A DNA stretch of 64,000 nt from Hydrogenophaga flava NBRC 102514 (lineage in GTDB: Bacteria > Pseudomonadota > Gammaproteobacteria > Burkholderiales > Burkholderiaceae_C): contig NZ_BCTF01000002.1 of NCBI RefSeq assembly GCF_001571145.1, forward strand, positions 124,001 to 188,000, written 5' to 3'. A program made the position numbers and the translations under genes. Positions 19,871 to 28,116 of the stretch are shown in pieces; the first letter of the stretch is position 1; each line of letters begins with the position of its first letter. The notes beneath the pieces are model-generated. The model was not told the origin of the DNA, made no database searches, and worked only from the letters and a program-made list of their open reading frames with translations.

Positions 19871-21348
19871 TGGCCCGGTCCGAAGAATCCGTCGTCGACG
19901 GTTCCAGGGCCACCGGCAACACCAGCCCTCCCGCCCTCCCGAACGCTGCCCCCAAAGACCTGCCCTCGGTCGATCGCCTGCTGCGCGATCCGGTCGTGGC
20001 CCAGCTGGTGGCCGAACACGGCCACAGCTGTGTGGCGCAACAGGTGCGCACCCTGGTGGACGAGCTGCGCGCGCGCGCCGTGCGCGGCGAGCTGCCGCTG
20101 ACCGAGGTTGCCAACGACGCGCTGACGGCCGCGGTGCAGCAGCGCGTGGCCGGCCGGCTGGCGCCGCGCATGCGCAACGTGCTCAACCTCACCGGTACGG
20201 TCATCCACACCAACCTCGGCCGCACCCTGCTGGCCGACGAGGCGCTGGCCCATCTGCTCAGGATGATGTCGGGGCCGAATAACCTCGAATACGACCTCGC
20301 CACCGGCGGCCGGGGCGACCGCGACAGCATTGTCGAAGAGCTGCTGTGCACGCTGACCGGTGCCGAGGCCGCGACCGTGGTGAACAACAACGCGGCGGCG
20401 GTGCTGCTCACCATCGCGGCACTGGCGCGCGACAAGGAGGTCATCGTCTCGCGCGGTGAGCTGGTGGAAATCGGTGGCGCCTTCCGCATGCCCGACGTGA
20501 TGGCCAGCGCCGGCGCGCACATGGTCGAGGTCGGCACCACCAACCGCACGCACCCGCACGACTACGAACGCGCCATCACCGAGCGCACCGCGCTGCTGAT
20601 GAAGGTGCACACCAGCAACTACGCGGTGCAGGGCTTCACCTCCGCTGTGAGCGAGGCCGAGCTCAGCGCCATCGCCCACGCGCGCGGCCTGCCCGTGGCT
20701 ACCGACCTGGGCAGTGGCGCGCTGGTCGACCTGGCCGCCTGGGGGCTGCCGCGCGAACCGATGCCGCAGGAGATGCTGGCCGCCGGCTGCGACGTGGTGA
20801 GTTTCAGTGGCGACAAGCTGTTGGGTGGCCCGCAGGCCGGGCTGATCGTGGGAAGCAAGGCGGCGGTCGGCAAGATCCGCAAGTTCCCGATGAAGCGCGC
20901 GCTGCGCATGAGCAAGCTGCCGCTGGCCGCGCTGGAAGCGACGCTGATGCTCTACCTGCGGCCTGAGCGGGTGGCGCAGGACCTGCCCACGCTGCGCCTG
21001 CTTACACGCACAGAGTCCGACATCCGTCAGGTGGCCGAAGCGCTGCTGCCTGCGATGAGCGCTGCGGTGTCACCGCGTTTTGCCGTCAGCGTCGAGGCCA
21101 TGCAAGGGCAGATCGGCTCCGGCTCGCTGCCGGTCGAGCGCCTGCCGTCGGCGGGCCTGGCCATCGCACCGGTGAACAAGAAGGGTACCGGCCGTGCGCT
21201 GGACGAACTGGCCACTGCGCTGCGGCGCCTGCCGCTGCCGGTGATCGGCCGCGTGTCCGAAGACCGGCTGCTGCTGGATCTGCGCTGCCTGGAGCAGCCC
21301 TCGGTGCTGAGGGATCAGTTGCCGCAGCTTCAGCAGGCACTGGCCTGA
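19870..21348 (+). CDS. selA: L-seryl-tRNA(Sec) selenium transferase
   Basis: This 492-residue PLP enzyme converts Ser-tRNA(Sec) to Sec-tRNA(Sec) using selenophosphate. Features are LNLTGTVIHTNLGRTLL, NNNAAAVLLT, EVGTTNRTH, DLGSGALVD and the PLP-lysine segment SFSGDKLLGGPQAG (K316). The first 30 residues are longer and less conserved than in E. coli. It follows fdhE by overlap. The next gene starts 91 nt later, a larger gap than elsewhere in this island, so a second promoter may lie there. The selenophosphate synthetase gene selD is not in the window. Confidence 0.96.
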   Translation: MARSEESVVDGSRATGNTSPPALPNAAPKDLPSVDRLLRDPVVAQLVAEHGHSCVAQQVRTLVDELRARAVRGELPLTEVANDALTAAVQQRVAGRLAPRMRNVLNLTGTVIHTNLGRTLLADEALAHLLRMMSGPNNLEYDLATGGRGDRDSIVEELLCTLTGAEAATVVNNNAAAVLLTIAALARDKEVIVSRGELVEIGGAFRMPDVMASAGAHMVEVGTTNRTHPHDYERAITERTALLMKVHTSNYAVQGFTSAVSEAELSAIAHARGLPVATDLGSGALVDLAAWGLPREPMPQEMLAAGCDVVSFSGDKLLGGPQAGLIVGSKAAVGKIRKFPMKRALRMSKLPLAALEATLMLYLRPERVAQDLPTLRLLTRTESDIRQVAEALLPAMSAAVSPRFAVSVEAMQGQIGSGSLPVERLPSAGLAIAPVNKKGTGRALDELATALRRLPLPVIGRVSEDRLLLDLRCLEQPSVLRDQLPQLQQALA

Positions 21349-21439
21349 CATCGAGGGAGCATCACCGACCGGAAGCCCTTGCGCGCAGCCAATCCCGCCG
21401 CCCACCTCTGTTTTCTTTCTTTGAATCACCGTCCTACTT

Positions 21440-22555
21440 ATGGAACCGACAACCATCCTTGACACCATCATTGCCAACACCCTGGTGCCGCTGGCGCTTC
21501 GCACCGATCAGGAAGGCCGCTTTCCCCGCGAAGCGGTGCAGGCCCTCGCGGAGGCGGGATTCCTGGGCCTGATTTCGGCCACCTCGGTGGGCGGTCAGGG
21601 CAAAGGCCTGCGCGAAGCGGTGCAGGTCGTCAGCACGCTCGCCAAGACTTGCCCGTCCACGGCGATGGTGGTTTGCATGCACTACTGCGCAGCCAACGTG
21701 ATCGAACAGTTCGGTGCCGAAGCCCAGCGGCGCGAGATCGCGGCCGGTCGCCATCTCACGACACTGGCGTTCTCCGAAGCCGAGTCCCGGAGCCACTTCT
21801 GGGCCCCCATGAGCACCGCAAAAGCGGAGGGCGACGGGTTTGTGCTCGACGCCCGCAAGAGCTGGGTCACATCGGCGGGGGAGGCCAACAGCTATGTCTG
21901 GTCCAGCAAACCGGTGGCCGGCGACGGTGCCAGCACCTTGTGGCTGGTCGATGCCAGCAGCCCGGGCCTGTCGATCGCCGGCCGCTTTGATGGACTGGGG
22001 CTGCGAGGCAATGCCTCCACGCCTATGACCGCCCAGGGCGTTCGGGTGAATGCCAGTGATCGCCTGGGCGAGGACGGCAAGGGTTTCGACGCCATGATGG
22101 GTGTGGTCCTGCCCTGGTTCGCGTGCATGAACGCGGCCTGCTCGGTGGGCCTCATGGAGGGCGCGCTGGAGCGCGCCGCCGGGCATGTGGGCGGCACCCG
22201 GCACCAGCACCTGGGAAGTTCCCTGGCCGACCTGCCGACCATTCGCGCCTATCTGGCCAAAGCCCGCATCAAGACCGACATGGCCGGTGCCTTGCTGCAG
22301 GACACCTTGTCGGCCATGGAGACCGGGCGGGCCGATACCATGCTGCGGGTCCTGGAAGTCAAGGCCGCCGCGGCGGAAACCGCGCTGGAAGTCACCGATA
22401 TCGCGATGCGTGTGTGTGGCGGAGCGGCGTTCCGCAAGGAAGCGGGCATCGAGCGCCTGTTCCGGGACGCCCGTGCGGCCAGTGTGATGGCCCCCACATC
22501 TGATGTCCTGTACGACTTCATCGGCAAAGCCGTGACCGGCCAACCCCTGTTCTGA
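21440..22555 (+). CDS. Acyl-CoA dehydrogenase-like flavoprotein
   Basis: This 371-residue protein has the acyl-CoA dehydrogenase fold: a helical N-domain with GFLGLISATSVGGQG, the middle beta-domain (LAFSEAESRSHF, KSWVTSAGEANSYVW) and a C-terminal helical bundle with MRVCGGAAFRKEAGIERLFRDARA. Where classical dehydrogenases carry the catalytic Glu of the YEGT loop, this one reads MAPTSDVLYDF, so that Glu is missing. That pattern is seen in family members acting as flavin monooxygenases (DszC, SfnC types) rather than acyl-CoA oxidisers. It begins a tight run of genes ending with selB-selC. Substrate unknown. Confidence 0.7.
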   Translation: MEPTTILDTIIANTLVPLALRTDQEGRFPREAVQALAEAGFLGLISATSVGGQGKGLREAVQVVSTLAKTCPSTAMVVCMHYCAANVIEQFGAEAQRREIAAGRHLTTLAFSEAESRSHFWAPMSTAKAEGDGFVLDARKSWVTSAGEANSYVWSSKPVAGDGASTLWLVDASSPGLSIAGRFDGLGLRGNASTPMTAQGVRVNASDRLGEDGKGFDAMMGVVLPWFACMNAACSVGLMEGALERAAGHVGGTRHQHLGSSLADLPTIRAYLAKARIKTDMAGALLQDTLSAMETGRADTMLRVLEVKAAAAETALEVTDIAMRVCGGAAFRKEAGIERLFRDARAASVMAPTSDVLYDFIGKAVTGQPLF

Positions 22556-22563
22556 GGCTTGAG

Positions 22564-23427
22564 ATGAACACCAAACACTCCCTCGTCATGGGTGCGGTGG
22601 CCTATGCACCCAAAGTGGTCACCATCTGGGAGGGCTTCAAAGCCTTCTTCCACGAGCGTGGCCTGGACTTCGACTTTGTCCTGTTCAGCAACTACGAGCG
22701 TCAGGTCGAGGCGCAGTTCGAAGGGCAGATCCAGGTGGCATGGAATTCGCCACTGGCCTGGGAGCGTGCGCGCCGCATGGCCCGGGCGCGGGGTCAGTCG
22801 GTGCAGGCGGTGGCCATGCGCGACACCGACTGTGACCTGCACTCTCTGGTGGTGGTGCGCGCCGACAGCCCGTTGCACAACCTGGCCGATCTGCGGGGCA
22901 AGACCCTGGGGGTGGGCGCCATCGACTCGCCGCAGGCGACATTGATTCCCCTCGATCACCTGCGCCAATGCGGACTGGTCGGGGGCCGCGATTTCCGGGT
23001 GCGCCGCTTCGATGTGCTCGGCGGAAAACACGGCGACCACATCGGTGGCGAACGGGAGGCGGCACAGGCCTTGCTGGCTGGCGAGGTGGACGCCTGCTGC
23101 ATGATCGATGGCAACCACCTGGCGTTCGGGCTCGATGGCACGCTGCCCGCCGGAAGCACCCGCATTCTGGCCACCACTGGCGCCTACGACCACTGCAACT
23201 TCACCACCAGCCCGAACGCCCCGACCGAGGCCATTGCCCTTTTCACCGAACTGCTGTTTTCGATGCGCTGGGACGACCCCATGGTTCGGCCTTTGCTGGA
23301 GCTCGAAGGGCTGCGTGAGTGGCGCCCCGGGCGCATCAGCGGCTACGACATGCTCAGCCGTGCGGTCGACGACGAAGAGTTTTACAGCCAAGATGGTCAC
23401 ATCCTCCCCGCCGACTATCGATATTGA
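22564..23427 (+). CDS. PhnD-like substrate-binding-fold protein without signal peptide
   Basis: This 287-residue protein looks like a type 2 periplasmic binding protein. Typical parts are [33 protein letters not shown] and [17 protein letters not shown], as in PhnD/SsuA/TauA-type proteins. It starts [19 protein letters not shown] with no signal peptide or lipobox, so it should stay in the cytosol and is unlikely to serve an ABC importer. It lies 8 nt after the flavoprotein gene and overlaps the next gene by 35 nt. Function is not known; a ligand-sensing or substrate-presenting role is a guess. Confidence 0.65.
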   Translation: MNTKHSLVMGAVAYAPKVVTIWEGFKAFFHERGLDFDFVLFSNYERQVEAQFEGQIQVAWNSPLAWERARRMARARGQSVQAVAMRDTDCDLHSLVVVRADSPLHNLADLRGKTLGVGAIDSPQATLIPLDHLRQCGLVGGRDFRVRRFDVLGGKHGDHIGGEREAAQALLAGEVDACCMIDGNHLAFGLDGTLPAGSTRILATTGAYDHCNFTTSPNAPTEAIALFTELLFSMRWDDPMVRPLLELEGLREWRPGRISGYDMLSRAVDDEEFYSQDGHILPADYRY

Positions 23428-24613
23428 AGCCCTGGGTCTGGACGAAGGGGCCTTGCTGCTGGTGCGCAAGGCCCTGCTCCAGCTCGCGCCCGGTGCGGTG
23501 CTCGGTGTTACCGGGCGTGCGCCGGGCTGGTCCTCGCATCTGCTGGCCTGGTGCCGCAGTCAGGGGCATGGCTTCGAGCTGGAAGAGCGCCCGGACGGCC
23601 GTCTGATGGCCTGGGTCCGGCGGTCCGACCAGGCCGAAGGGCGCTGGCTCGGGGCCCAATCCACCGGACGCGCCGTTCTGGGTCAGGAGCAGCCCTGGCC
23701 CGCTGAACAGGCCCAGGCTTCCTGGGGCCTGGCCGCACGCGGTGCCAAGGTGGAAGCCGGCAGCCCGCCCATGGGCTTTGCGCTGAACCGGCGCGACGAG
23801 CTGTGGGCGGCGACCGCTGGCGAGCTCTACCGACAGGCCGCCGCGGCCCAGTGGGACCCCGAGGCCGCCATCGACTGGCAGGCCCCGTTTGAACTGCCCG
23901 ACGCCGTCGAAACGGCGGTGGTGCAGGTCATGACCTATCTGATCGAAAACGAGAACGCTGCGCTGCTGGTACCGGCGCGACACCTGGGCCAGATTCACCC
24001 GCACTACCGCGAGGTCATGCAGTTGCTGGCCCTGCAGTGTGCCGACGAAGCCCGACATGTCGAGGTCTTCACCCGCCGCGCCACGCTCAAGGGCCGTGAG
24101 CCCGGACTGTCCACCGCCGGTGGCCAGACTTCCCTGCGCACACTCTTCGAGGCGAGCGACTTTTCTCAGGCCACCTTTCTGCTCTCGGTGCTGGGCGAGG
24201 GCACGTTCGTGAACCTGCTCAATTTCCTGCACGCGCACGCGCCCGATCCGGTGACGCGACAGATCGCGCGTCTGACGGCGCGTGACGAGGCGCGCCATGT
24301 GGCGTTCGGCATGGCCCACCTTGAACACCGGTTGTCCGTCCAGCCCGACTATCAGATCCGGCTGCGCAATGCGATGGAACAGCGCTACGACGAGCTCTCG
24401 ACCTCTGCCGGCCTGAACGAAGAGGTGTTCGACGCGCTGGTGCTCCTGGCCGCGGGGTCGCTGACACCCGAGGCGGTGCGCCATGGCCACCAGGCGGTGC
24501 AGACCCTCAAGCAGGAGATGGCCGGCGGGCGCAAGGCGCGCCTGTCGCGCCTGGGTTTTGAGCGATCGGAGGCGCAGCGGCTGTCCGACATGCACACCCG
24601 GAACTTCATGTGA
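23393..24613 (+). CDS. TusA-like domain fused to a diiron ferritin-like domain
   Basis: This protein has 406 residues. Residues 10-75 resemble TusA/SirA ([24 protein letters not shown], then [12 protein letters not shown]), but the catalytic Cys-Pro of TusA is absent; C54 is retained at the second, less conserved position. Residues 165-400 form a helical domain with two D-E-A-R-H motifs (218-222 and 298-302) and E185/E187 and E269, the ligand pattern of diiron ferritin-like oxidases. It overlaps the upstream gene by 35 nt and precedes selB by 7 nt. The fusion is unusual. A role in sulfur or selenium chemistry is inferred from the TusA-like part and position only. Confidence 0.65.
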   Translation: MVTSSPPTIDIEALGLDEGALLLVRKALLQLAPGAVLGVTGRAPGWSSHLLAWCRSQGHGFELEERPDGRLMAWVRRSDQAEGRWLGAQSTGRAVLGQEQPWPAEQAQASWGLAARGAKVEAGSPPMGFALNRRDELWAATAGELYRQAAAAQWDPEAAIDWQAPFELPDAVETAVVQVMTYLIENENAALLVPARHLGQIHPHYREVMQLLALQCADEARHVEVFTRRATLKGREPGLSTAGGQTSLRTLFEASDFSQATFLLSVLGEGTFVNLLNFLHAHAPDPVTRQIARLTARDEARHVAFGMAHLEHRLSVQPDYQIRLRNAMEQRYDELSTSAGLNEEVFDALVLLAAGSLTPEAVRHGHQAVQTLKQEMAGGRKARLSRLGFERSEAQRLSDMHTRNFM

Positions 24614-24620
24614 GGAAGAC

Positions 24621-26528
24621 ATGATCGTCGGCACCGCAGGCCACATCGACCACGGCAAGACCACGCTGGTGCGCGCGCTCACCGGCGTGGACACCGACCG
24701 CCTGCCGGAAGAGAAGAAGCGCGGCATCACCATCGAGCTCGGCTACGCCTTCATGGACGGTCCCGAGGGACTGCGCATCGGTTTCATCGACGTGCCCGGT
24801 CACGAGCGGCTGGTGCACACCATGGTTTCCGGCGCCACGGGCATCGACCTCGCGCTGCTGCTGGTGGCCGCCGACGACGGCGTGATGCCGCAGACCCGCG
24901 AGCACCTGTCCGTGCTGTCGCTGCTGGGCATCCGCCACGGGCTGGCGGTGGTGACCAAGTGCGACCGCGCCGATCCCGCACGCGTGGAGGCGGTGGTGCA
25001 CGAGGTGCAGCAGTTGCTGGCCAGCAGCACGCTGGCCGGTGCCGACGTGCTGCCGGTGTCGGCACAGACCGGGCAGGGCATCGAGGCCCTGCGCGAACGC
25101 CTGTGGCAGACGGCCGCGCAGATCGGCGAGCACCCGCGGCGGCGCGAGGCCTTCCGGCTCGCGGTGGACCGCAGCTTCACGCTCGGCGGCATTGGTACCG
25201 TGGTCACGGGTACGGTGCATGCGGGGGCGGTGGCCATTGGTGACGAGCTGGTGGTGGCACCCGGCGAGCGCCGTGTGCGGGTGCGCAGCCTGCACGCGCA
25301 GAACCGTGAAGTGGCTCAGGCCGTGGCGGGCGAGCGCTGTGCGCTGGGCCTGGCTGGTGTGTCGCGTGACGAGGTGGCGCGCGGTGCCTGGCTGGTGGCC
25401 CCTGCCGCCGCGCTGGCCACCGACCGGCTCGACGCCTGGCTGGACCTCTGGCCCGAAGAAACCCGGCCGCTGCGTTCGGGCACGCCGGTGCACCTGCACC
25501 TGGGCTCGGCCTCGGTCATGGCCACGGTGGCGGTGCTCGAACCCGCAGTCATCGAACCCGGGCAGGGCGGGCTGGTGCAGCTGGTACTGCGCGAGCCGGT
25601 GGGCGCCTGGCACGGTGACCGCCTGGTGCTGCGCGATGCGTCGGCCATGCGCACCCTGGCCGGCGCCGTGGTGCTCGACCCGTTTGCGCCGGTGCGCTAC
25701 CGCCGCACGCCGCAGCGCATTGCGGCCCTGCAGGCACTGCAGCTACCCACCGCCGACGAGCGCCTGGCCGCGGCGCTGGCGGCCTCGCCCCAGGGCCTGG
25801 ACCTGCGGCGCTGGCAGGCAGCCCAGGGCGGGCAGTCGCCGGTGGTGGCGGCCGACGCCCTGCGCGCCCACGACGCCGCGCACGATCTGGCCCTGGCCGC
25901 CGATCACGCGGGGCGGGCCGAAGAACAGCTGCTGGCCGCGTTGGCGCAGTACCACCAGCAGCATCCCGAAGAGCTGGGGCCCGATGCCGCGCGGCTGCGC
26001 CGGCTGGCGCTGCCACGCCTGCCCGAACCGCTGTTCCGGGCCCTGCTGGCGCGCCTGCTGGCACAGGGCGGTGTGGCGCAGCGCGGCGCGCTGGTGCACC
26101 GGCTGGAACACGGCGTGCGCCTGTCGGCGGCCGAAGAGCGCATTGCGCAGAAGGTGGCGCCGGGTCTGGCGCAGGCGGGCTTTGAAGGCGCCTGGGTGCG
26201 CGACCTGGCCAAGGCCACCGCCGAACCCGAGGCCATCATGCGCGTCACGCTCTCGCGCCTGGCGCAGCGCGGCGAGCTCTACCAGGTGGTCAAGGACCTG
26301 TTCTACCCGCCCGCGACCATGGTCGAACTGGCGGCGCTGTGCCGTCGCGTGGCGGGCGAACACGACGGCGTGGTGCTGGCCGCCGACTACCGCGACGCGA
26401 CCGGCCTGGGCCGCAAGCGCGCGATCCAGATCCTGGAGCACTTCGACCGCATCGGTCTGCTGCGGCGAGTGGGCGACACGCACAAGCTGCGCAGCGATTG
26501 CCAGCTGTTTCTGGAGGCCGTGGCATGA
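24621..26528 (+). CDS. selB: Selenocysteine-specific elongation factor
   Basis: This 635-residue GTPase brings Sec-tRNA(Sec) to the ribosome at UGA codons with a SECIS. The G-domain has [10 protein letters not shown] (residues 7-16), DVPGHERL and the specificity motif TKCD. EF-Tu-like beta-barrels follow, and the C-terminal third (from about residue 380) contains the winged-helix repeats that bind the SECIS RNA, ending at [12 protein letters not shown]. The ATG at 24621 has a GAGGAAG ribosome site and gives the standard N-terminus; upstream residues in this frame are not conserved. selC follows 22 nt after the stop. Confidence 0.97.
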   Translation: MIVGTAGHIDHGKTTLVRALTGVDTDRLPEEKKRGITIELGYAFMDGPEGLRIGFIDVPGHERLVHTMVSGATGIDLALLLVAADDGVMPQTREHLSVLSLLGIRHGLAVVTKCDRADPARVEAVVHEVQQLLASSTLAGADVLPVSAQTGQGIEALRERLWQTAAQIGEHPRRREAFRLAVDRSFTLGGIGTVVTGTVHAGAVAIGDELVVAPGERRVRVRSLHAQNREVAQAVAGERCALGLAGVSRDEVARGAWLVAPAAALATDRLDAWLDLWPEETRPLRSGTPVHLHLGSASVMATVAVLEPAVIEPGQGGLVQLVLREPVGAWHGDRLVLRDASAMRTLAGAVVLDPFAPVRYRRTPQRIAALQALQLPTADERLAAALAASPQGLDLRRWQAAQGGQSPVVAADALRAHDAAHDLALAADHAGRAEEQLLAALAQYHQQHPEELGPDAARLRRLALPRLPEPLFRALLARLLAQGGVAQRGALVHRLEHGVRLSAAEERIAQKVAPGLAQAGFEGAWVRDLAKATAEPEAIMRVTLSRLAQRGELYQVVKDLFYPPATMVELAALCRRVAGEHDGVVLAADYRDATGLGRKRAIQILEHFDRIGLLRRVGDTHKLRSDCQLFLEAVA

Positions 26529-26550
26529 TGCGCGGCCCCTATGTTTTTGC

Positions 26551-26643
26551 GGAAGGGAAACGATCCTGGTGGGTCGGCCGGGCTTCAAACCCGGTGGGTG
26601 GCGCCATGCGTCGCCGGGTGGGTTCGACTCCCATTCCCTTCCG
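26551..26643 (+). tRNA. selC: tRNA-Sec (anticodon UCA)
   Basis: This 93-nt RNA folds as a bacterial tRNA-Sec. It has an 8-bp acceptor (GGAAGGGA with TCCCTTCC at 26635-26642), a 6-bp D stem (CGATCC/GGGTCG) closed by TGGT, and an anticodon stem CCGGG/CCCGG with loop CTTCAAA and anticodon TCA at 26585-26587. A long variable arm (GGCG...CGCC) and a T arm with GTTCGACT complete it. Discriminator G26643 is followed by CCC, so the CCA end is not encoded. It lies between selB and the lipoyl-carrier gene with very short gaps and is probably cut from their mRNA. Confidence 0.97.
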
Positions 26644-26673
26644 CCCCTTTGCCCTCTGCCGGGCCCTTTGCGC

Positions 26674-27090
26674 ATGACCGATCCGGCCGATCACCTCTAC
26701 CTCATCGAACACCAGGTCTGGGCCCGCGTGGACGCCGACGGCCTGGTCACGCAGGGCATCACTGCGCTGGGCGTGCGGCTCTCGGGTGAGGTCTACATGT
26801 GCCGGCCCAAAGGCGTCGGTGTGGTGGTGGAGCAGGGCAAGTCCATGGGCGTGGTCGAGCTGGCCAAGTCCATTGTCTCGGTCAAGTCGCCGCTCGGTGG
26901 CGAGGTGGTCGCGGTCAACCCGCGGCTGCGCGACGAACCGGAGCTGGTGCACCGCGACCCCTACGGCGCCGGCTGGCTGCTGCGCCTGCGGCCCTCGAAC
27001 CTCGCCAGCGAAACTGAAGCCCTGGTCACCGGCGACGCCATCGCACCCGCGATGGCCGCGCACGCGCGGCTGTTCCGCATCGACGAGTGA
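26674..27090 (+). CDS. GcvH-like lipoyl carrier protein
   Basis: This 138-residue protein belongs to the glycine cleavage H-protein fold. The core GKSMGVVELAKSIVSVKSPLGGEVVAVNP aligns with the lipoylation loop of GcvH and places K65 at the lipoyl-lysine. No glycine cleavage P or T protein genes are nearby. GcvH-like stand-alone carriers (LbpA) are known in the sHdr sulfur-oxidation pathway, where they pair with TusA/DsrE-type proteins. Here a DsrE-like gene follows 15 nt later. It starts 30 nt after selC. Sulfur or selenium carrier function is an inference. Confidence 0.75.
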   Translation: MTDPADHLYLIEHQVWARVDADGLVTQGITALGVRLSGEVYMCRPKGVGVVVEQGKSMGVVELAKSIVSVKSPLGGEVVAVNPRLRDEPELVHRDPYGAGWLLRLRPSNLASETEALVTGDAIAPAMAAHARLFRIDE

Positions 27091-27105
27091 GACGCGCCAC
27101 ACACC

Positions 27106-27501
27106 ATGGGTTTTGAAGCCAACTCCCTGCAGGGCATCGCCATCCTGCTCTGGGCCAGCGAGCCCGAGGCGCCGCACCGCCTCGTCACGCCGTTCCTGCA
27201 CGCCGCGGCTGCGGCCGCGATGGACATGCCGGTGGAGCTGTATTTCACGGCGCGCAGCGTGCACCTGCTGGTGCCCGGTGTGGCGCAGGGGCTCAAGGCC
27301 AGCGCGCTGACCGAGCGCACGGTGTACGACGCGATGCGCGAAGCTGCTTCGCATGGCGCGGTGTTCTACGCCTGCACCGAGGCGCTGCGGGCACAGGGCC
27401 TGTCGGGCCAGCCGCTGATCGCCGAATGCGCCGGCCATGGTGGCGCGGTGCAGTTCATGGCGCGCGCGGCCGATCCGGCCTGGCGCACGCTGGTGTTCTG
27501 A
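27106..27501 (+). CDS. DsrE-like protein
   Basis: This 131-residue alpha/beta protein resembles the DsrE/DsrF/TusD superfamily of sulfur-transfer proteins. It has a hydrophobic first strand (GIAILLWASEP), the stretch MPVELYFTARSVHLL, and a Cys at position 90 in HGAVFYACTEAL, which aligns with the active Cys of DsrE-type proteins; C108 is a second one. It lies 15 nt after the GcvH-like gene and 15 nt before the nitroreductase. A persulfide or perselenide relay with the lipoyl carrier is plausible but not shown. Confidence 0.7.
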   Translation: MGFEANSLQGIAILLWASEPEAPHRLVTPFLHAAAAAAMDMPVELYFTARSVHLLVPGVAQGLKASALTERTVYDAMREAASHGAVFYACTEALRAQGLSGQPLIAECAGHGGAVQFMARAADPAWRTLVF

Positions 27502-27516
27502 CCGCCGGTACTGACC

Positions 27517-28095
27517 ATGTCCGACGTGTCTGCAGCTTCTGCCATCCATGGTTTGCTCGGCCGCTTTTCCGTGGGGGCCAAGCACCTGGCGGCCCCGGGT
27601 CCTGACGACGGCGCGATTGCGACCATGGTGGCCGCCGCGTTGCGCGCGCCCGATCACGGCGGCCTGGTGCCGTTCCGGTTTGTTGTGGTGCGTGGTGATG
27701 CAGGGCGGTCCCGCCTGGCCGCGCTGTTCGAGCAGGCCGCACTGGACGCCGGCAAGGACAGGGCTTCTGCCGCGCGCGACCGCGACCGTGCGCTGGAGCC
27801 ACCGCTGCTGATGGCGGTGATCGCCCGCATCGACGCTGGCCACCCGGTGGCGACCGTGCACGAGCAGTGGATGACGGTGGGCGGTGCGCTGACCAACCTG
27901 CTCAATGCGGCGCACGCGCTGGGTTACGCGGGCAAGATGCTTTCGGGCAGCAAGGTGCGCTCGGCACCCGTGGTGGCCGCGTTCTGTGGGCCTGGGGAGA
28001 TGCTGGTGGGCTGGGTGGTGCTGGGCACGCCGGTGCGCGTGGGCAAGCCGAAGTTCGACAAACCCGGACCCCTGGAGCTGCTCAGCGAGTTCTGA
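27517..28095 (+). CDS. Nitroreductase-family FMN protein (YdjA-like)
   Basis: This 192-residue protein is a small nitroreductase. AALRAPDHGGLVPFRFVVV at the N-terminus resembles the FMN-binding start of YdjA-like members, WMTVGGALTNLLNAAHALGYAGKML is the family core helix, and GWVVLGTP the last strand. These enzymes use NAD(P)H and FMN on varied substrates. It is the last gene of the selA-to-here operon, 15 nt after the DsrE-like gene. The native substrate is unknown; its place suggests a reductive step in the same process. Confidence 0.8.
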   Translation: MSDVSAASAIHGLLGRFSVGAKHLAAPGPDDGAIATMVAAALRAPDHGGLVPFRFVVVRGDAGRSRLAALFEQAALDAGKDRASAARDRDRALEPPLLMAVIARIDAGHPVATVHEQWMTVGGALTNLLNAAHALGYAGKMLSGSKVRSAPVVAAFCGPGEMLVGWVVLGTPVRVGKPKFDKPGPLELLSEF

Positions 28096-28116
28096 GCGCG
28101 TCGGTCGGGTTCCGGC

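Noticed and set aside
26551-26643. tRNA-Sec region as an attachment site for an integrated element
   Set aside because: No second copy of the tRNA 3' end and no integrase is present in the window; the downstream genes are tightly spaced and look like a normal operon.
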